Assembly: GCA_011033025.1 (NCBI GenBank)
Contig: WFMF01000016.1
Location: 372,001 to 436,000 of the forward strand
Length of the DNA: 64,000 nt
Origin: Beroe forskalii
Taxonomy: Eukaryota; Ctenophora; Nuda; Beroida; Beroidae
Reading direction: 5' to 3'
Each line of letters opens with the position of its first letter. Within the stretch, counting starts at the first letter, position 1. Under the pieces are notes generated by a model. That model was not told the DNA's origin, made no database searches, and was given only the letters and a program-made list of their open reading frames with translations. A program made the translations under genes and the position numbers. Shown in pieces: positions 61,101 to 64,000 of the stretch.

Positions 61101-62148
61101 TGATTCTTACTCTTCACGACATAAATAAAGCTGTACAATTGTCAAACACAATGAAATACTTAGTTATTATAAGTCACGGTTATAATTTGGCGGCTTTTGA
61201 ACAGTATTGTAAGTAATCAATTCGTTTATGCTAATTTCATTGGGAATTTCAATGCTAATTTCAATGAAAATTCGGTCGTTTAAGGACGTTTGGGTCGCCA
61301 CTAACGTGGCTGTTGGTTGTCGAGCGACGCTCTCTCGCTCGCTAGGGTTCTGTCACTGGGCTTATTACTATCGTGACAATCCTTGCTATACAGATGTGTC
61401 AAACATCGATGTCAATATGTTTGATTTCATGCGGATTGCAAAATATGTGACACTGAATAATGCACTTGATATATAAGAGAACGCTCCAACCCAAATCCCA
61501 ACTTTCGCAAAACTTGCCCATTTCAAACCTCAAATCACGCAATTCTCACGCATTTCAAGCCTCAAATCACGCAATTCTCACGCGTTCCAAATCAAAACTC
61601 ACGCAAGTGTACGCGTTCCGACTTCCAAGTCCTGATTCCCAACTCACGCAAGTTTCACGCGTTACATCACGCGTTACATCACGCGTTACATGTTGCAGGT
61701 GAACCGTTGTACGTGAAGAATAAGCACGACCAGATGATCCTCATGCACCCGCCCGTAGGGAAACACGGCTTCGCGGGTGTCACTGTCGGCTTCCTGTCCT
61801 CAAAGTTCAGGGAAGGACAGGTAAAAGGAATAACGATAAAACTTAAGTTATTATGTTCATGATAAGTGTACTCTTTGTTCAGCTCTAGGGTGCAGTTTAG
61901 TGTATTTATTTTCAATTTTCTAAATTCTTCCTTCTCCCAATATCCTTTTTTGGTTTGCAAATATGCATTGAGGAAAGGTTCCAGCAACTCAGATCTGACA
62001 AATTACACAGTTAATCCAGTGCGACCAGGTAGCAGCCCCTCCTGACTCCAGCTCCAGCGCCCCTCCGAAACGCTTCCCTAAGAGCAGGCGACTCCTGGTC
62101 CACTTTCACGGCGGTGGATTCGTTGCCGGCAGCCACATTCAACACGAG
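49157..62148 (+). CDS. LIPE: Hormone-sensitive lipase (ten exons; start and catalytic-serine exons not in view)
   Basis: Intracellular lipase that hydrolyses diacylglycerol, cholesteryl and retinyl esters at lipid droplets. Exons: 49157-49262, 49492-49569, 49868-49983, 50594-50689, 56777-56915, 58495-58613, 58856-58970, 59241-59298, 61699-61820, 62029-62148. Phases agree at all nine junctions. The first eight encode the family's helical N-terminal domain, in order: QLDTLNLLIKPLIEAAPLYD, EANGIRSMLGVVDSVLKELI, SRECFYGQLVGIHYIPQIRN, EFTKSFWSLVD, VPKMVNKRVDVACQIFIEG. The ninth has the VTVGFLSSKFREGQ segment; the tenth opens the alpha/beta-hydrolase core with LLVHFHGGGFVAGSHIQHE, where HGGG is the oxyanion hole. 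The GDSAGG serine exon must lie beyond the right edge. The 6-kb intron 50690-56776 holds a Penelope-like element and a small antisense gene. Confidence 0.9.
51190..52808 (-). mobile_element. Penelope-like reverse transcriptase, frameshifted
   Basis: The frame 52808-51651 (minus) carries SLPFMHVLPKFHKPQLDFRY, SFDFKKLYTNIPHDKVIDKI and QIVGIPMGCDCAPQVADLFF, motifs of Penelope-like reverse transcriptases. Near 51748 the frame shifts by one base, and the catalytic RRYIDDL follows in the other frame (51670-51650), then SFLDLDIRIENNRFLCKLYD. A further shift occurs near 51430, with a tail reaching about 51190. No GIY-YIG endonuclease is recognisable downstream. Located in the largest lipase intron, antisense to the gene. 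Inactive copy. Confidence 0.85.
53480..53967 (-). CDS. Secreted PAN/apple-like cysteine-rich protein, first two exons
   Basis: Exon 1 (53967-53904) encodes a signal peptide, MIFFLVISLATLRLVRAQ, and ends at a GTATGT donor with one base left. Exon 2 (53788-53480) follows TTTAAG and completes a Gly codon, then reads DGPCGFLWEGGCVYPADEE, TSVADCREKCRSIWNCGVFF and STAYSVYDCEG, ending at GTACGA. The cysteine spacing with DCxxKCxxxxxC is PAN/apple-like. Later exons below 53480 were not found. It is nested, antisense, in the lipase intron. Family call tentative. Confidence 0.6.
53968..55470. other. Lipase intron sequence without recognised genes
   Basis: Unique AT-rich DNA. The small minus-strand frame at 54976-55182 has no family features or splice context. 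Confidence 0.4.
55471..55643. mobile_element. Small palindromic MITE
   Basis: Inverted ends AATCAAACACCCTTAGGATA at 55473 and the complement ending near 55643, with ACGTTTATAT and TAATTATCACAC continuing the match. The middle contains two copies of CACTCGAGCCGAAGGCGAGTG-like palindromic modules. The whole 170 bp can fold on itself. No coding capacity. Confidence 0.8.
56150..56460. repeat. Two tandem copies of a ~141-bp unit
   Basis: GGCACGTGCGTGCGCGGCTC followed by ATATAACGAC occurs at about 56216 and 56350, with AAAACAAGATAAC and GTATACAC downstream in both. In the lipase intron. Confidence 0.75.
56505..56655. repeat. Inverted repeat with TGTGATAA motifs
   Basis: GGGGTGTGATAATTTTT and its complement AAAATTATCACACCCC flank a central GTGTGATAACTGTACAGTTATCACAC palindrome-like core. 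Related in wording (GTGATAATT) to the MITE at 55471, perhaps a degraded relative. Confidence 0.7.
56777..56915 (+). CDS. LIPE: LIPE exon ending in a repeated splice donor
   Basis: Reads GGKELFVEVNNPVGAF... to YIPQIRNLMK and ends at AAG/GTCAGT in phase 0. The last 18 coding bases (ATCAGGAACCTTATGAAG) recur in the units of the downstream array. Confidence 0.92.
56916..57660 (+). repeat. ~69-bp minisatellite made of copies of the LIPE exon 5' splice site
   Basis: Ten intact units plus a degenerate last one. Most carry ATCAGGAACCTTATGAAG/GTAGGG, that is the last 18 exon bases plus a good donor, followed by CAATGCTTCCCATTACCAGA and GTGAGTAGCACGCGC. Decoy donor positions follow AAG near 56975, 57045, 57113, 57182, 57251, 57320, 57390, 57460, 57521 and 57590. 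Two units (near 56970 and 57516) lack nine bases of the exon part. Confidence 0.96.
57661..58494 (+). other. Rest of the LIPE intron
   Basis: Unique sequence followed by a T/G-rich stretch with many TGTCTGT, TGTATGT words (58170-58440). No coding exon until 58495. Confidence 0.5.
59400..59955. repeat. ~86-bp satellite in alternating A/B units
   Basis: Six copies of a unit containing GATCACAACAG(AC)CGCCGCAG, starting near 59487, 59573, 59660, 59746, 59832 and 59917. Two variants alternate (TAATTCGATC...GACCGCCGC and TAATTTGATC...GCCCGCCGCAGGCG), so the higher-order unit is about 172 bp. In the LIPE intron. Confidence 0.88.
59975..60680. repeat. ~150-bp degenerate tandem repeat
   Basis: Four to five copies of a unit with TTCATCTTCC(A)GAGGAAAAAAGAATTT, AAATATCGATCAGACG, and TATTTCCTTGTGTTTCAACAG, about 145-170 bp apart. 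Directly follows the 86-bp satellite. Confidence 0.8.
60681..61490. other. LIPE intron with short GCGACCA/GAGCGTAG repeats
   Basis: Several copies of GGCGACCA(G)CGAGCGTAG lie at 60710-60850, with a related inverted CGACGCTCTCTCGCTCGCTA at 61322-61345. No gene recognised. Confidence 0.5.
61495..61698 (+). repeat. CACGC-rich repeats running into a LIPE splice acceptor
   Basis: Units of TTCAAGCCTCAAATCACGCA and variants, then CACGCGTTACAT three times, the last merging into GTTACATGTTGCAG, the acceptor of the exon at 61699. Here the exon bases themselves are not copied. Confidence 0.8.
62029..62148 (+). CDS. LIPE: LIPE exon with the HGGG oxyanion-hole motif
   Basis: Starts after GCGACCAG in phase 0 and reads a Pro/Ser-rich linker (PPDSSSSAPP) and then RLLVHFHGGGFVAGSHIQHE. 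It ends at a GTGAGG donor. HGGG positions backbone amides that stabilise the reaction intermediate. A 24-bp GGAGGAGTTTCAAAAGGGGT repeat follows the donor in two copies. Confidence 0.93.
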
Positions 62149-64000
62149 GTGAGGAGGAGTTTCAAAAGGGGTTAGGAGGAGTTTTAAAAGGGTTTGGTAG
62201 GGGTTCACGGGGGTTGGGGGTTTTCAAGGGAGAGGGTAATGGTTTTTACGGGCTCTGGGAGTTTAAAGCGGGTATTGGGGATTCATGGGGATAAGAGAAC
62301 CAGCCTCGGGTTGAATTAATTGTCTGCGCCAAAACACTACATGCAAGCATTTTACATAAAATTTACTAACTCATATGGAACGATATATCATTCGCAGCAC
62401 TTCTGTACTGTGCTTTAGAGACTAGAATTACCAATGCATAGCAAAATGATCCAATTGTTTTCTAGGTGTGCTTGGGCACTGGGAACAATAGTAAAGTAAT
62501 AAAATTGTAAAATATACATATTTTGAACTCTGTACAGTATACATTGAAATTTGTACGATAGTACGATATACATTTCCTACCAGGAAGCTGTGCGTTGTTC
62601 AGCATCATTGTCAACTCACCAGACTGCACAGGTGTGAAGTGTGCTCACACAATGAAACAGGTGTTAGGAGCCATTGTATACAGAATGTACACTATACACA
62701 ATGTACAGAGTGTCGGAGTGTTAGCTTCATGCTCATCACATAATGCCACTCATTAGCCTGGTAAAGTTTACGAGTGTGTGATTTTACGAGGTCCATGCCA
62801 GTACACACTTTTTCGAGCTAGTGGGGGCCGAGGCCCCCCTAGATTTTTCAAGTGGGCCCTTCTCAAAACTAAGGGGGGCTGCCCCCCCTAGGAGGGGCGT
62901 GTAGTCCCATGACAAGGCCTTGATTAGACGAATATACCTATCCAAGCTTTCATTGATGGCCCATGTCGTAAACCAGCCTGTACGTTATTCAGGAACATCA
63001 CCAAATTTAAGATGTAATGAAGAGATTTATCTTGTAACATCAAATACAGTGGGGTATGTTTTAGTACGGGTTTAAACTTTAGTTTTAGTTGAATAAATAG
63101 GTTTCTCTTAGATATATTTTCAACTAATTCTAAGTGCATCATGACTGGCAGTTAAAAGCTCCTTTGGACCACGTACAGACTATTTGCTTATTCGAAAATT
63201 AATAAAACAAATAATTTAATAAAACAAATAATTTACATTTTGTAGCACATTACACCATGATTCAAACACAAATTCCTTTGATCATATAACAATTGTGATT
63301 TTAAGTAGTTGGATACTTGGTTGATGAGAGACATAGCATTTAATTAGCAATTAATAAAGTAATAATTTAAAATTAAAAAAAGGGAGACAGACAGCCCATT
63401 ATCATAATAACAAATTAAAAGATACGGGGACCCTGCCATGCTGGTCCAAAATAAACAACTGCTTATAATAAAAAAAAAAGAACTAGTAAGGTATAATTTG
63501 ATATTATAAACAGGTTTCATAACCTGCCATTGTAAACAGGAAACGTAGCAAGTAGTTGGTATAATGATTAAATTTTCTAAAAAGAGAGTTGTGTTGTGGG
63601 CTACAGGAAATACTTGTGGAAAACTTGGGTATCACCTTTGGTACAACAACTATATTAACATTTAAAACAGTTTTCCCAGGAAAAATTTACCAACTTGCTA
63701 CCACAAAAACTATTAAAAACAATAAGCTAGTAGTGAAATACACCTCAAACTCTATTATGGTAAATATCATTTAACTGAAAGCTAAAATTAAACTGATTAA
63801 TTAAAGTTGACATGACCATTAAAAACACAATTCAGTTCATGTTCTGTTATTAACCTGTGTTCACCTAAGTTGAGTATAAGTCCTTCCATATATATACAAA
63901 TACAGGTAATTATAACATGCAGCAATATTCAACTGTTGATCTGAAATACATGAAAATATGCAAATTGATAATCATAGTAGTCCTTTAGTGAGAACTGCTG
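62149..64000. other. Right-hand intronic DNA, with a weak reverse-transcriptase trace
   Basis: No further lipase exon is seen. On the minus strand 63142-62880 a stretch reading NNVQAGLRHGPSMKAW followed by IRLIKALSW resembles a worn reverse-transcriptase A region. A GGGGGCCGAGGCCCCCC palindrome lies at about 62823-62840, near a G/C-run block to 62895. The remainder is AT-rich and featureless. Confidence 0.35.

Overview
The window is animal nuclear DNA: AT-rich, with short exons behind GT-AG introns, abundant retroelements and DNA transposons, and large tandem-repeat blocks. The gene set (an ADAM protease, a PPP4R4-type HEAT protein, hormone-sensitive lipase, an SRCR/cysteine-repeat receptor, a PAN-like secreted protein, R2-like, CR1-like and Penelope-like elements) points to an invertebrate metazoan. 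SRCR receptors with GCC2/GCC3-type repeats would suit a sponge or another early-branching animal, but the species cannot be fixed from sequence alone.

Layout. 1-2470: AT-rich, with candidate exons of an unrecognised gene. 2473-3580 (-): 5'-truncated R2-type endonuclease fragment. 3659-8497: large foldback element with tandem-repeat arms and a telomere-like, GC-palindrome interior. 9013-12520: first copy of a second foldback family (copy A). 12789-22384 (+): ADAM metalloprotease, ten exons from signal peptide to disintegrin domain, with a 2.7-kb minisatellite and a mariner-like MITE in its introns. 22690-25440 (-): CR1/jockey-type retroelement. 26142-26619: direct duplication, followed by a homopolymer-rich anomalous tract to about 28560. 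29090-29953 (+): decayed GPCR. 30473-32972 (+): decayed non-LTR reverse transcriptases. 34541-42636 (-): PPP4R4-like gene, eleven exons, one intron of which holds an oppositely oriented SRCR receptor gene (35790-38161, +). 44438-47490: intact foldback copy B with a perfect 9-bp target-site duplication. 49157-62148 (+): hormone-sensitive lipase, ten exons, continuing past the window; its largest intron holds a Penelope-like reverse transcriptase (-) and a small secreted PAN-like gene (-).

Most striking observation. Several tandem arrays are anchored exactly on exon-intron junctions and have copied the splice site together with a few exon bases: the 3' splice site of the ADAM catalytic exon (about 85 copies), the 5' splice site of a lipase exon (10 decoys), a 3' splice site of PPP4R4 (about 3 more units) and a partial duplication across a PPP4R4 5' splice site. 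This gives long runs of decoy splice sites next to the real ones. I read it as a recurring mode of intron growth in this genome.

Reading frames of the ADAM, PPP4R4 and lipase exons are uninterrupted and splice phases agree at all but one junction (ADAM exon 4/5), so those models are strong. The SRCR receptor, the GPCR and all retroelements carry single-base frame breaks.
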